Shown here piece by piece: positions 6,465-15,055 of a stretch of DNA of 54,013 nt. Source of the stretch: Cytophagales bacterium (GTDB lineage Bacteria; Bacteroidota; Bacteroidia; Cytophagales; Spirosomataceae). The notes below the pieces were generated by a model. The model saw only the letters and a list, made by a program, of their open reading frames with translations, had not been told where the DNA came from and did not search any database. The stretch is from NCBI GenBank assembly GCA_013298215.1, contig JAAFKE010000004.1:1-54013 (forward strand), written 5' to 3'. The position numbers and the translations under genes are program-made. Positions within the stretch are counted from its first letter, which is position 1. The number at the start of each line of letters is the position of its first letter.

Positions 6465-7277
6465 TTATTTTTTGGCCAGTGGCGAATTTTTTTCTTTTGC
6501 CAACTGATTATACACCACCCTGTCTACCAGCGACGACCACCATTTGTTGAAGAACACGGTCATTTTGCCCAAAAAACTCATCACCACAACGCGTTTTCTT
6601 TTTTCGATTGCAGCTACAATAATGGCGGCGCAGGTTTCTGGGGTCATCATGTTGTTTTCGTCGCGGACGCTCTCGCCAGCCACCTGGCCGTTGGTGTCGA
6701 GGGCCGCCACCCGAATGTTGGAAGCCACAAAACCTGGTGCGGCCAGCAGCACGTGCACGCCCGTGTGCCTGAGTTCGGTGCGAATGGCCTCCAAAAAACC
6801 ATTCATGGCAAATTTAGACGCCGAATACCCCGACCGCACGGGCAGCCCACGGTAGCCAGCAATGGACGTGATGCCCACAATGACTCCTTTGCTTTTTAGT
6901 AAATAGGGGAGAGCCGTTTTGGTGGCATAGACGGTTCCCATGTAGTTAATGTCCATAACCCGTTGCAGTACGTCGGGGTGGGTATCAATCAACAAGCCGC
7001 GCATGGTTATGCCCGCATTATTTACGAGCACGTCTATTTGTTGATATTTAGTGACCGTTCGCTCGATCAGCGTCTCCACGTCAGAGAGTTTGCTAACATC
7101 AGACACCACCGACAGGCACTCGATACCCTCGGCGGCCAGTTCTCGAAGGGTTTCAGTCAGTTTTTTTTCATCGCGCCCACTTATAACTATTTTTGCTCCG
7201 TTGCGTCCTAAGTGCAGTGCCAAAGCCCTGCCAATACCCGACGAGCCACCCGTAATGATGACAACCTTGTTTTTCAT
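6465..7277 (-). CDS. Short-chain dehydrogenase/reductase
   Basis: NAD(P)-dependent oxidoreductase of the classical SDR family, 270 residues. Seen: cofactor loop TGGSSGIG (9-16), NNAG (86-89), and the catalytic tetrad Asn111, Ser138, Tyr151 and Lys155 in YSASK. SGRDEKK after the second strand (33-39) puts a basic residue where NADP-preferring enzymes have one. The C-terminal extension (RKRVVVMSFLGKMTVFFNKWW) is amphipathic and could touch the membrane, as in DHRS7-like members. Substrate cannot be predicted. Lies alone, divergent from the CHRD lipoprotein gene with 95 bases between the start codons. Confidence 0.92.
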   Translation of the reverse strand: MKNKVVIITGGSSGIGRALALHLGRNGAKIVISGRDEKKLTETLRELAAEGIECLSVVSDVSKLSDVETLIERTVTKYQQIDVLVNNAGITMRGLLIDTHPDVLQRVMDINYMGTVYATKTALPYLLKSKGVIVGITSIAGYRGLPVRSGYSASKFAMNGFLEAIRTELRHTGVHVLLAAPGFVASNIRVAALDTNGQVAGESVRDENNMMTPETCAAIIVAAIEKRKRVVVMSFLGKMTVFFNKWWSSLVDRVVYNQLAKEKNSPLAKK

Positions 7278-7372
7278 TGACCTTAAATCTTTTAATTTTT
7301 ATTTTTTTGTGCTACTTTTACGCAAAGATATTATTATTGCATCCATAAATTTACAAACACATACTCAAAACC

Positions 7373-7825
7373 ATGAACAGAATTAAGCAAATTTTAGTGA
7401 GCCTGTTGGTAATTGTTATAGCGGCGTCTTGCGCAAGTAACACTGGCCCCGACAAAAACCCCGAGGTAAAGTTCAAAGCAACTTTGAGTGGTGCCAATGA
7501 GATTCCTCCCGTAACGACCAGCGCGACTGGAACGATGGAGGGCGTGTACAACAAGGACAGCAAGACGTTGGCCTACACGATTACTTTTTCGGGGATCGCG
7601 CCTGTTGCAGCGCACTTTCATAATGCACCTTCTTTCCAAAATGGCCCAGTGGTAAAAGACCTGGGTAAACCAACGGGAAGTACCTACAACGGGACGGTAA
7701 CGCTCAGTCAAAAAGAAGAGAACGATCTTTTTGCTGGAAACTGGTACGTGAACCTGCACACCACTGCTCGCCCAGCGGGAGAGATCAGAGGAAACCTTAT
7801 TTTTGCTGATTACACGGGCAGATAG
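7373..7825 (+). CDS. CHRD domain lipoprotein
   Basis: A 150-residue exported protein with a CHRD domain, a beta-rich fold first named from chordin. Role in bacteria unknown. Seen: signal peptide with lipobox-like IAASC, the lipidated cysteine being Cys20, followed directly by the domain: SGANEIPPVTTSATGT, TYTITFSG-like strands (here LAYTITFSGIAP), AHFHNAP, and the typical end WYVNLHTTARPAGEIRGNL. Presumably anchored to the outer membrane. A strong hairpin after its stop serves both it and the convergent dnaE. Confidence 0.93.
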   Translation: MNRIKQILVSLLVIVIAASCASNTGPDKNPEVKFKATLSGANEIPPVTTSATGTMEGVYNKDSKTLAYTITFSGIAPVAAHFHNAPSFQNGPVVKDLGKPTGSTYNGTVTLSQKEENDLFAGNWYVNLHTTARPAGEIRGNLIFADYTGR

Positions 7826-7849
7826 GCGTTTTGTGTAAAGATTTTGAAG

Positions 7850-7890
7850 GCGAGTGTCTTGGTAGATCATACCAAGGCACTCGCTTTTTT
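7850..7890. terminator. Bidirectional terminator between the CHRD gene and dnaE
   Basis: A stem of GCGAGTG-t-CTTGGTA against TACCAAG-g-CACTCGC, followed by six T (7885-7890) on the plus strand. The last T bases overlap the dnaE stop codon region (7889-7891). Serves the CHRD gene; the A-rich opposite flank is weaker, so it may act less well for dnaE. Confidence 0.85.
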
Positions 7891-10800
7891 AGTTTAGTCG
7901 CCACTGCAAGCCTTCAAAATCTTTGAGAGCGTTTATGAACTCGTTGGTCGGGCTGATCTTGTAGTTGCGGGCCAACAGACGAACATCTATCTTATTTTGG
8001 TTGTCCACGATTTGTAAAAGCAGCGAAATGCTGCCAGGATATTGCTGAATCAGGTCGCTGAACTGAGTCACCCACGCATCGTCGATGTGCGAAAAATCGG
8101 TTTGGACTCTGATCTCCTTGCAGAGCTTTTCTCTAATATCCGACAACAATTGGATCTGAACGGGTCTGAACTCAAACTCGTCGGCGCGTTTCCACTTTTC
8201 TTGCACCTTGCCACGGATGTACAGAAACCGCCCGACTTCCAGATAATTAGAAAAACTCACGTAGTCTTGCCCACCCAAAAGCAGCTCAATCGAGCCCGAG
8301 TAGTCTTCCATCTTAAAGATAACGAAGGGATTCCCGTTTTTACTGACGCGCTGCTGCACGGCCGTCACGATGCCACCGACTTTTATTTCTTGGTTAAGAT
8401 AGGCTGGTTTGGGCGTATTTTCGTCGGTGAAAAGAATTTTGTTCAGCCCGCAGGTACAAAAATTATCCATTTCGATCCTAAAAGTATCGAGCGGATGGCC
8501 AGAGATAAAAAAACCAACCACTTCTTGCTCGTAGTTGAGCCGTTGAATGTCGCCCCAGGCTTCGAGAATGGGGGCTTTTGGTTTGGGAACCATGATGCTG
8601 TCGCCGCCCGACGAGCCAAAAAGCGATGATTGCGACGATTGTCGGTCGGTGTGAAAGTTGCCCGCGTACTTGACCAATTTCTCCAAAAAGTTTTGGGTAT
8701 CGCCGTCTACTGACTCAAAAAACTGCGCCCGATGAAAACCAAATCCATCGAGTGCGCCCGCGTAGCCGAGCGATTCGAGCGTTTTTTTATTGACCGTTCG
8801 CAGGTTTACCCGCTTTATAAATTCGTAAATGTCCTCAAAGTGGCCGTTTTGGTTGCGTTCAACAATAATAGACTCCACTGCCGCGTCGCCCGCGCCTTTT
8901 ATTCCACCCAGTCCAAAGCGGAGTTCGCCATTTTTGTTTACGCTAAATGCCCGTTTCGATTCGTTTACGTCTGGTCCCAAAACGCGGAGGTTCATGCGCT
9001 TACATTCTTCCATGAAAAACGTAATTTTTTCGATGTTGCCCAAACTACTCGTCAGCACGGCAGCCATGTATTCGGCAGGATAGTACGTTTTGAGGTACGC
9101 CGTTTGGTAGGCCACAAACGCGTAGCAAGTGGAGTGAGATTTATTGAAGGCATAAGACGCAAAAGCCTCCCAGTCGGTCCACACTTTTTCTAATTGCTTT
9201 GGGTTATGGTTTTTGGTTGCTGCGCCGTCCATAAATTTGTCCTTCATTTTATTGAGAACCGCAATCTGTTTTTTACCCATGGCCTTGCGCAGGGTGTCGG
9301 CGTCGCCTTTGGTGAAACCCGCCAGTTTTTGGGACAACAGCATCACTTGCTCCTGGTATACCGTAATGCCGTAGGTATCAGCGAGGTACTCTTCCATTTC
9401 GGGGAGATCATACACAATGTCTTCGAGGCCGTGCTTTCTTTGCACGTAGTTGGGAATATACGCCATCGGGCCTGGGCGGTAGAGTGCGTTCATGGCGATT
9501 AAGTCCTCGAAACGGTCGGGTTTGAGGTCTTTCATGTGCTTTTTCATGCCATCAGACTCAAACTGAAAAATGGCATTGGTCTCCCCCCGTTGGAAAAGTT
9601 CAAAAACCTTCGGGTCGTCGAGCGGCACTTCGTCAATATCAAAGACCCTTCCGTGGTTTTCTTTTACCATTCGCAGGCAGTCTTTAATAATTGTTAAGTT
9701 ACGCAGCCCAAGGAAGTCCATCTTAATAACCCCCGCATCCTCAATAATTTTGCCTTCGTACTGGGTAATGAGCAATTCAGATTCTTTTGAGGTTGAAACT
9801 GGCAAAATATCGGACAAATTACTGGGCGCAATAATAATACCAGCCGCGTGAATGCCCACGTTTCTAACGTTTCCTTCCAGTTTTCGGGCCTGCTTGAGCA
9901 CCTTTCCTACCAAGTCGTTGCCGCTCTCGAGTACGCGCATTCGTTTCACGTTCTCGAGTTCCTCGGGTTGGAGTAGCTTTATCAATCCTGCCTCGCCCTC
10001 GTAGGGGTCCTCAAATATTTTTTTGAGCGTAATGCCATACGAAGGTTTGTCTGGAACGAGTTTGACGAGTATGTTCGCTTCGCTCAGGGGCAGTTCCATC
10101 ACCCGCGCCACGTCTTTAATGGCCGATTTTGCCGCCATTGTGCCGTAGGTCACAATTTGTGCCACTTGGTTTTTGCCGTATTTTTCTACCACGTAATCAA
10201 TCACCTTTTGGCGGCCTTCGTCGTCGAAGTCGGTATCAATATCGGGCATCGACTTGCGATCTGGGTTCAGAAAACGCTCAAAGAGCAAGTCGTATTTAAT
10301 GGGGTCGATGTTGGTAATTTTGATGCAATACGCCACCACCGACCCCGCCGCCGATCCGCGCCCTGGCCCGATCATTACGCCGAGGTCGCGGCCTGCCTGG
10401 ATAAAGTCGGAAACGATTAGGAAGTAACCAGCAAAACCCATCGTTTTGATCGTAAACAACTCAAAATCAATGCGTTCTCGGGTTGTTTGATTAATGTCGC
10501 CGTAGCGTTCGCGTGCGCCCTCGTAGGTAAGGTGCTTCAAATACTCCCACTGGTTTAAAACATCGTCGGCGTGGATTTGAAAATCGGATGGGATCGGAAA
10601 ATTGGGCAACATGATCTCCTTATTCAAATTTAGGAGCTCAACTTTTCCCGCCACCTCGTTGGTATTATCAATTGCCTGCGGTAGGTCTCGGAAAAGGTGC
10701 GTCATTTCGGCGGTGTTCTTGAAGTAGAACTGGTCGCTCGAGAACGCAAAGCGCGTACCTCGTTTAGCGCCTTCCTCGTCGTTGAAGTTTTTTTCGGACG

Positions 10801-11497
10801 GCGTGGAGAGTTTTTCGTTGGTGTTTACGCACAGCAAAATGTCGTGGGCCACCCAATCGTCGCGATCTACGTAGTGAGAATCGTTGGAGGCGATAATTTT
10901 AACGTTGTATTTTTCGGCCAATTTAACCAAAACAGCGTTGGCCGTTATTTGGTCTGGGATGTCATGCCGCTGAATTTCGACGTAGTAGTCCTCACCGAAA
11001 CGATCTAACCACCACTTAAACTCGATTTCGCCCGCCTCTTCTCCTTTTTTGAGAATCGTTTTTGGCACAATAGCCCCAATGCAACAAGTCGTTGCAATGA
11101 GTCCTTCTTTGTACTGCTCAATGAGGGCTTTGGTAATGCGCGGGTATTTTCCGTACATACCTTCTATGTAACCAAGCGAACAAAGTTTGGTTAGGTTTCT
11201 GTACCCAGTTGCGTTTTTGGCCAGCAGCAATTGGTGGTAGCGCACGTCCTTTTGGTCTTTCGTGAACTGCTTACGCGTGTGGTCATCTACCACATAAAAC
11301 TCACACCCTACAATCGGCTTAATGCCCTGTTTGGTTGCTTCGGCCACAAACTCAAAAACCCCAAACATATTGCCGTGGTCGGTTATGGCCACGGCGGGCA
11401 TATTGTCGGCCTTGGCTTTTTTAATAAGTTTTTTAATATCGGCCTGCCCGTCGAGCAGCGAATATTGGGTGTGGCAGTGGAGGTGGGAGAATTGCAT
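7889..11497 (-). CDS. dnaE: DNA polymerase III alpha subunit
   Basis: Replicative DNA polymerase, 1202 residues from the ATG at 11497. I prefer this start to the in-frame codon six residues upstream because MQFSHLHCHTQYS is the usual N terminus of the PHP domain. Seen: PHP motifs HLHCHTQYS (5-13) and ITDHGN (38-43), the palm motif GPGRGSAAGS (377-386), and the catalytic aspartates in PDIDTDF (Asp419, 421 and 423 region), then fingers and helix-hairpin-helix regions, and an OB-fold near the C terminus (VGGIVTAVQQRVSKNGNPF). DnaE1 type: it lacks an inserted exonuclease domain, so it is not PolC. pdxH lies just upstream in the same direction with a gap of 71 bases. The delta subunit gene holA is also in this window at 44014. 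Confidence 0.97.
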   Translation of the reverse strand: MQFSHLHCHTQYSLLDGQADIKKLIKKAKADNMPAVAITDHGNMFGVFEFVAEATKQGIKPIVGCEFYVVDDHTRKQFTKDQKDVRYHQLLLAKNATGYRNLTKLCSLGYIEGMYGKYPRITKALIEQYKEGLIATTCCIGAIVPKTILKKGEEAGEIEFKWWLDRFGEDYYVEIQRHDIPDQITANAVLVKLAEKYNVKIIASNDSHYVDRDDWVAHDILLCVNTNEKLSTPSEKNFNDEEGAKRGTRFAFSSDQFYFKNTAEMTHLFRDLPQAIDNTNEVAGKVELLNLNKEIMLPNFPIPSDFQIHADDVLNQWEYLKHLTYEGARERYGDINQTTRERIDFELFTIKTMGFAGYFLIVSDFIQAGRDLGVMIGPGRGSAAGSVVAYCIKITNIDPIKYDLLFERFLNPDRKSMPDIDTDFDDEGRQKVIDYVVEKYGKNQVAQIVTYGTMAAKSAIKDVARVMELPLSEANILVKLVPDKPSYGITLKKIFEDPYEGEAGLIKLLQPEELENVKRMRVLESGNDLVGKVLKQARKLEGNVRNVGIHAAGIIIAPSNLSDILPVSTSKESELLITQYEGKIIEDAGVIKMDFLGLRNLTIIKDCLRMVKENHGRVFDIDEVPLDDPKVFELFQRGETNAIFQFESDGMKKHMKDLKPDRFEDLIAMNALYRPGPMAYIPNYVQRKHGLEDIVYDLPEMEEYLADTYGITVYQEQVMLLSQKLAGFTKGDADTLRKAMGKKQIAVLNKMKDKFMDGAATKNHNPKQLEKVWTDWEAFASYAFNKSHSTCYAFVAYQTAYLKTYYPAEYMAAVLTSSLGNIEKITFFMEECKRMNLRVLGPDVNESKRAFSVNKNGELRFGLGGIKGAGDAAVESIIVERNQNGHFEDIYEFIKRVNLRTVNKKTLESLGYAGALDGFGFHRAQFFESVDGDTQNFLEKLVKYAGNFHTDRQSSQSSLFGSSGGDSIMVPKPKAPILEAWGDIQRLNYEQEVVGFFISGHPLDTFRIEMDNFCTCGLNKILFTDENTPKPAYLNQEIKVGGIVTAVQQRVSKNGNPFVIFKMEDYSGSIELLLGGQDYVSFSNYLEVGRFLYIRGKVQEKWKRADEFEFRPVQIQLLSDIREKLCKEIRVQTDFSHIDDAWVTQFSDLIQQYPGSISLLLQIVDNQNKIDVRLLARNYKISPTNEFINALKDFEGLQWRLN

Positions 11498-11568
11498 ATT
11501 TCCGTGGGGAGGCAATGGTGGGGACGAATTCCTTTCAACTATAAACGTCCGTTACGAACGTCCGTTAT

Positions 11569-12219
11569 CTATGGCTGCAGCCTTGACAATTGCCAGAGAT
11601 TGTTCTCGAGTTCATACAAAATACGGTCGTGGAGGCGGCTCGGGCGGCCTTGCCAAAATTCTATTCGGTTTGGCACCAGGCAGAAGCCCCCCCAGTGCGG
11701 TGGGCGGCTAATCTCTTGGTTTTCAAACTGTTTCTCTAAATCAGCTTCGCGTTTCTCTAACAGCGATCGGTCGGCAATGGGTCTGCTCTGCGCCGACACC
11801 CAAGCTCCAAGCCTGCTGTTGCGCGGACGGCTTTGGAAGTAGGCGTCCGATTGGGCAGCACTTATTTTTTGAGCCATCCCCTCTATTCGCACTTGTCTTT
11901 CCAACTCGGGCCAAAAAAAAGTGAGTGACGCTGCCGAGTTTGCCGACAGGTCGTTTCCCTTTTGGCTTTCGTAGTTGGTGTAGAATGCAAAGCCATTTTC
12001 GTCCAGTCCTTTTAGCAGCACAATTCTACCCTTTGGCGTGCCGGCCGCCGAAACCGTTGCCAGGTGCATGGCGTTAGGCTCGTGGACGTTGGCCTGGACC
12101 GCGTCCTTAAACCACTCGTCGAACTGTTCTATTGGGTTGGGGCACATATTTTGCTCGGTCAAACCGTTCAAAGTATATTCTTTGCGGAGGTCGGCTACGA
12201 AACTGTTTTTCTCTGACAT
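11569..12219 (-). CDS. pdxH: Pyridoxamine 5'-phosphate oxidase
   Basis: FMN-dependent oxidation of pyridoxine or pyridoxamine 5'-phosphate to pyridoxal 5'-phosphate. The 216-residue length is typical. Seen: the N-terminal YTLNGLTEQNMCPNPIEQF stretch, EPNAMHLATV, GRIVLLKGLDENGFAFYTNYESQKG (the FMN-binding strand pair), LTFFWPELERQVRIEG, the YFQSRPRNSRLGAWVSAQS motif and the C-terminal LVPNRIEFWQGRPSRLHDR..., all family signatures. Transcribed towards dnaE; the two may be co-transcribed. Divergent from the DUF349 gene, sharing about 100 bases of promoter DNA. Confidence 0.97.
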   Translation of the reverse strand: MSEKNSFVADLRKEYTLNGLTEQNMCPNPIEQFDEWFKDAVQANVHEPNAMHLATVSAAGTPKGRIVLLKGLDENGFAFYTNYESQKGNDLSANSAASLTFFWPELERQVRIEGMAQKISAAQSDAYFQSRPRNSRLGAWVSAQSRPIADRSLLEKREADLEKQFENQEISRPPHWGGFCLVPNRIEFWQGRPSRLHDRILYELENNLWQLSRLQP

Positions 12220-12227
12220 CCTTAAAA

Positions 12228-12260
12228 TTGTTAATTATACGGTTGAATTTATTATTTTTG
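12228..12260 (+). promoter_or_regulatory. Probable promoter of the DUF349 gene
   Basis: TATTTTTG at 12253-12260 matches the Bacteroidota -7 element TAnnTTTG. A TTG at 12228-12230 lies 22 bases upstream, slightly more than the usual 19-21. The predicted transcript would begin about 50 bases before the GTG start of the DUF349 gene. Confidence 0.5.
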
Positions 12261-12318
12261 CAAATATAAGTACAAGCATACTACGGAGACTAACGAAGAA
12301 ATAGATTTAATTACGAAC

Positions 12319-14526
12319 GTGAACGAGAATAAAGCGCAAGAAGCACCCGCCGTTGAAACAACCCAAGCACCCGCTCAAGTTGCCAACCATGTTGAAGTAC
12401 CAGAGCAATCAGTCGCCGATGCTGGAACAATAATTCCTGAGCAAGACGCAACCTTGGAGGTAGTAAATGCCGACCACGAAGTTGCCGAGCCAACCAGCGA
12501 AAGCCCGCAAACGCAGCCCGAAGAGCATACCTCTGAAATAGTTGCCCAGGCCCAGAACGTTGCCAATGAGGTTGTTGAAATTCCAGCTGCTGCGGAGGTT
12601 GAAACAGTTGAGGTTCCAGCTGTTGCGGAGGTTGATGTTGAGAATGAGCCAGTTGATGCTGTGCAGGAGTCGGTTCCAACGTTAGAGGAAATCGTTACCC
12701 AGTCGGTAGAGACAATGCAGGAAGAACTGGCAGCCGAGCAGATACACGCCGATTACAGTGCTTACACAAAATCTGATTTTGTAGCTCTTTTGGCCGAGCA
12801 ACTCGCCAAGGCAAAAAGCGAGGGTGCAAAGCCTTCTGACCTAAAAGCTGCTGACGAGGTGTTGAAAGTTTTGCGGCCATTGATGGACCAGATTCGGAGG
12901 GTAGAAAAATCGGACGCACTCAAAAAATACGTGATCGAGAACGGATCGGAGGAGGGTTTTGAAATGAAGGACAGTATCGAGTCTAAGCAATTCGATGAGC
13001 TCTTTAAGCAAATTCGGGACGTAAAGACGCGCTATTTCCAAGATATAGAAAGAAACAAAGACAAAAATTTTGGCGTTAAAACCGCTTTGATCCAACGCCT
13101 GCGCGAACTGGTGGAGGCCGACGAAAATAGTGCGGGGGGCAACCAGCTGGCATCGTTCAATGATTTTAAGCAGGTGCAAGACGAGTGGAAAGCGGCTGGC
13201 AACATTGCGTCGCCCCACAACGCTACGCTCTGGGCTACTTACCACGCGCTGGTTGATCGTTATTATAGCAACCGAAATATTTATTACGAGCTCAAAGATT
13301 TGGATCGTAAGAAAAATGCCACCCACAAAGCCGAGCTCTGCGAAAAGGTGGAGGCGCTTGCCCAGACAGTGGCCAACGGCGAGTTTAGCCGCGCCGCTTT
13401 TGATAGTGCGGTGAGCCTTTTTGAAGAATACAAGCAGGTGGGCCCCGCCCCAAAAGCCGAGCAAGAAGCGCTTTGGCAGCGGTTTAAAGTGGCACTCGAT
13501 GTTTTTTATGACAAGCGTCGGGGACAATTAGAAAGCCAAAAGCAAGACCTGGCGGCTACTTACGAAGCCAAGTCGGCCATTTACGAGTCGTTGTTGCCAT
13601 ACACTTCGTACACATCCAACAGCATAAACGACTGGAACGACAAGAGCCGCGAGGTAATGGCCATTCAAGAAAAGTGGAACGGCCTCAAAGGTGCCATGCC
13701 ACGCGAAGATGGCAAAGAGTTGAGCCGTAAATTCTGGGCATCGTTAAAGGTGTTTTTTGCCAACAAGACCGACTTTTTCCGCCAATTGGAACAAAAGCGC
13801 GAGGAAAACCTTAAATTAAAAACCAGTCTCTGCGAGCAAGTGGAGGCAATTGTAGCCTCCGAGCAAGATACCGCCGACAATACAAATGCGGTGATCGAAC
13901 TCCAAAAGCAGTGGAAGCAGGTAGGTCAGATATCCGACAAGGTGAGAGAGTCTATCTTCCAGCGTTTCAAAAAAGCCTGTGATGCGTACTTTGACCGAAA
14001 GCGTAATAAAAATTCGGAAACCGACCTCGAGTTTGAAGGAAATCTTAGCCGTAAGAATGCGCTTATCGTAAAGATAGAAGCCTTGGCCACCGCTGGTGGA
14101 GCAACCATCGAGCAGCTAAATGGCTTCAAGTCGGAGTGGTCGAAGATCGGTTTCGTACCAAAAAAAGACATGCAAAGCATCGGCAAACGCTACATTGCGG
14201 CCATAAATGCTTACGTGGCATCGATGGGAGGGACGGTTAGTGTGAAAGACCGCGAGAGAGCCATGCAGTCCAACAACGAATCGTCGTCGTACTCGGGCGG
14301 TGGGAGCGACGCCGCCAGACCCCAGCGTAAGGAGGGAGACGTGCGCAAGCGTTTAACAAATTTAGAAAACGACATTGCGTTGTGGCAAAACAACATCGAG
14401 TTTTTTGCAAAGTCTAAATCATCCGAAAAATTGCGGGGCGACTTCCAACGAAAAATTGACAATGGCCAAAAAGAGATCGATGATTTGAAGCAACAATTGA
14501 AAACAATGCGGGAAACAAATTTGTAA
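12319..14526 (+). CDS. DUF349 domain protein with long acidic N-terminal region
   Basis: A 735-residue cytoplasmic protein, function unknown. Residues 1-140 are acidic and low in complexity (Glu, Ala, Val, Pro, Thr), probably disordered, with a two-copy internal repeat (VEIPAAAEVET and VEVPAVAEVDV). From about residue 150 to the end follow several charged helical units with the W-x-x-G/W-KxxG spacing of DUF349 (for example EWKAAGNI, QWKQVGQIS, EWSKIGFVP), followed by a coiled coil near residues 690-735. DUF349 proteins are widespread in Bacteroidota and their helical repeats suggest a scaffold. The start is a GTG at 12319, chosen because no ATG precedes the conserved part and a promoter-like sequence lies 59 bases upstream. 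A tRNA gene follows. Confidence 0.9.
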   Translation: MNENKAQEAPAVETTQAPAQVANHVEVPEQSVADAGTIIPEQDATLEVVNADHEVAEPTSESPQTQPEEHTSEIVAQAQNVANEVVEIPAAAEVETVEVPAVAEVDVENEPVDAVQESVPTLEEIVTQSVETMQEELAAEQIHADYSAYTKSDFVALLAEQLAKAKSEGAKPSDLKAADEVLKVLRPLMDQIRRVEKSDALKKYVIENGSEEGFEMKDSIESKQFDELFKQIRDVKTRYFQDIERNKDKNFGVKTALIQRLRELVEADENSAGGNQLASFNDFKQVQDEWKAAGNIASPHNATLWATYHALVDRYYSNRNIYYELKDLDRKKNATHKAELCEKVEALAQTVANGEFSRAAFDSAVSLFEEYKQVGPAPKAEQEALWQRFKVALDVFYDKRRGQLESQKQDLAATYEAKSAIYESLLPYTSYTSNSINDWNDKSREVMAIQEKWNGLKGAMPREDGKELSRKFWASLKVFFANKTDFFRQLEQKREENLKLKTSLCEQVEAIVASEQDTADNTNAVIELQKQWKQVGQISDKVRESIFQRFKKACDAYFDRKRNKNSETDLEFEGNLSRKNALIVKIEALATAGGATIEQLNGFKSEWSKIGFVPKKDMQSIGKRYIAAINAYVASMGGTVSVKDRERAMQSNNESSSYSGGGSDAARPQRKEGDVRKRLTNLENDIALWQNNIEFFAKSKSSEKLRGDFQRKIDNGQKEIDDLKQQLKTMRETNL

Positions 14527-14543
14527 AAATTGTTTCAAAATGT

Positions 14544-14574
14544 TTGGATCAAATACGGATTAGTCGTAATTTTG
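14544..14574 (+). promoter_or_regulatory. Promoter of tRNA-Thr
   Basis: TTTG ending at 14546 and TAATTTTG at 14567-14574, with 20 bases between TTG and TA. This is an exact match to the Bacteroidota sigma-A consensus (TTTG, about 20, TAnnTTTG). The tRNA begins 44 bases downstream of the -7 element. Confidence 0.85.
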
Positions 14575-14617
14575 CACCACGAAATACGAAAAGAAACATT
14601 CGGCAGATCGAAAAAAT

Positions 14618-14690
<73 letters not shown>

Positions 14691-14693
14691 CTC

Positions 14694-14730
14694 AAAAGGT
14701 ACTTACCGTTAAGGTTAAGTACCTTTTTTG
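14694..14730 (+). terminator. Terminator after tRNA-Thr
   Basis: AAAAGGTACTTA (14694-14705) pairs with TAAGTACCTTTT (14716-14727), followed by more T and a G. Starts only four bases after the tRNA's discriminator base. Confidence 0.92.
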
Positions 14731-14760
14731 TTTTAATCTCCCCATTTTTTTTTATCTTTG
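14728..14760 (+). promoter_or_regulatory. Probable promoter of the small lipoprotein and perhaps gyrA
   Basis: TATCTTTG at 14753-14760 fits TAnnTTTG. A TTG at 14728-14730 (inside the preceding terminator's T tract) lies 22 bases upstream. The small lipoprotein starts at 14789. Confidence 0.55.
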
Positions 14761-14788
14761 CTTAATGTAAGCAATTACCCACCATCTC

Positions 14789-15010
14789 ATGCGTTCGGCT
14801 ATCTTACTCGTAGTGTGCATTGTTTCTTTGACTGGCTGTTGGTCGGCACGTTGCCCAGTGCCTGGCTGCAAGGTAAAATATGAGCACAAACACGCAGGTC
14901 GCGTTTTTAGGGGCAGGAGCATTCTCACCTGCGAGAAACACTTCTTCGGATATAGAAATGGAAAATCTTCAAAATCAAGCAATAGTAAAGCAATGGCCAA
15001 AAAGAAATAG
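14789..15010 (+). CDS. Small cysteine- and histidine-containing lipoprotein
   Basis: A 73-residue predicted lipoprotein. Seen: a signal peptide ending in a lipobox (SLTGC, Cys17), then a compact domain with CPVPGCKVKYEHKHAGRVFRG and CEKHFFGY, and a lysine/serine-rich tail. The cysteines and histidines (about 22, 27, 33, 35, 48, 50) could bind a metal. I recall similar short lipoproteins in Cytophagales but cannot name a family or function. Support: promoter-like sequence just upstream, a good signal peptide, and no competing ORF. It ends 45 bases before gyrA and may be co-transcribed with it. Confidence 0.68.
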   Translation: MRSAILLVVCIVSLTGCWSARCPVPGCKVKYEHKHAGRVFRGRSILTCEKHFFGYRNGKSSKSSNSKAMAKKK

Positions 15011-15055
15011 TGGCTTGTTGCTCCAACTAAACATCAATTAAACGTTAGGTTATAT

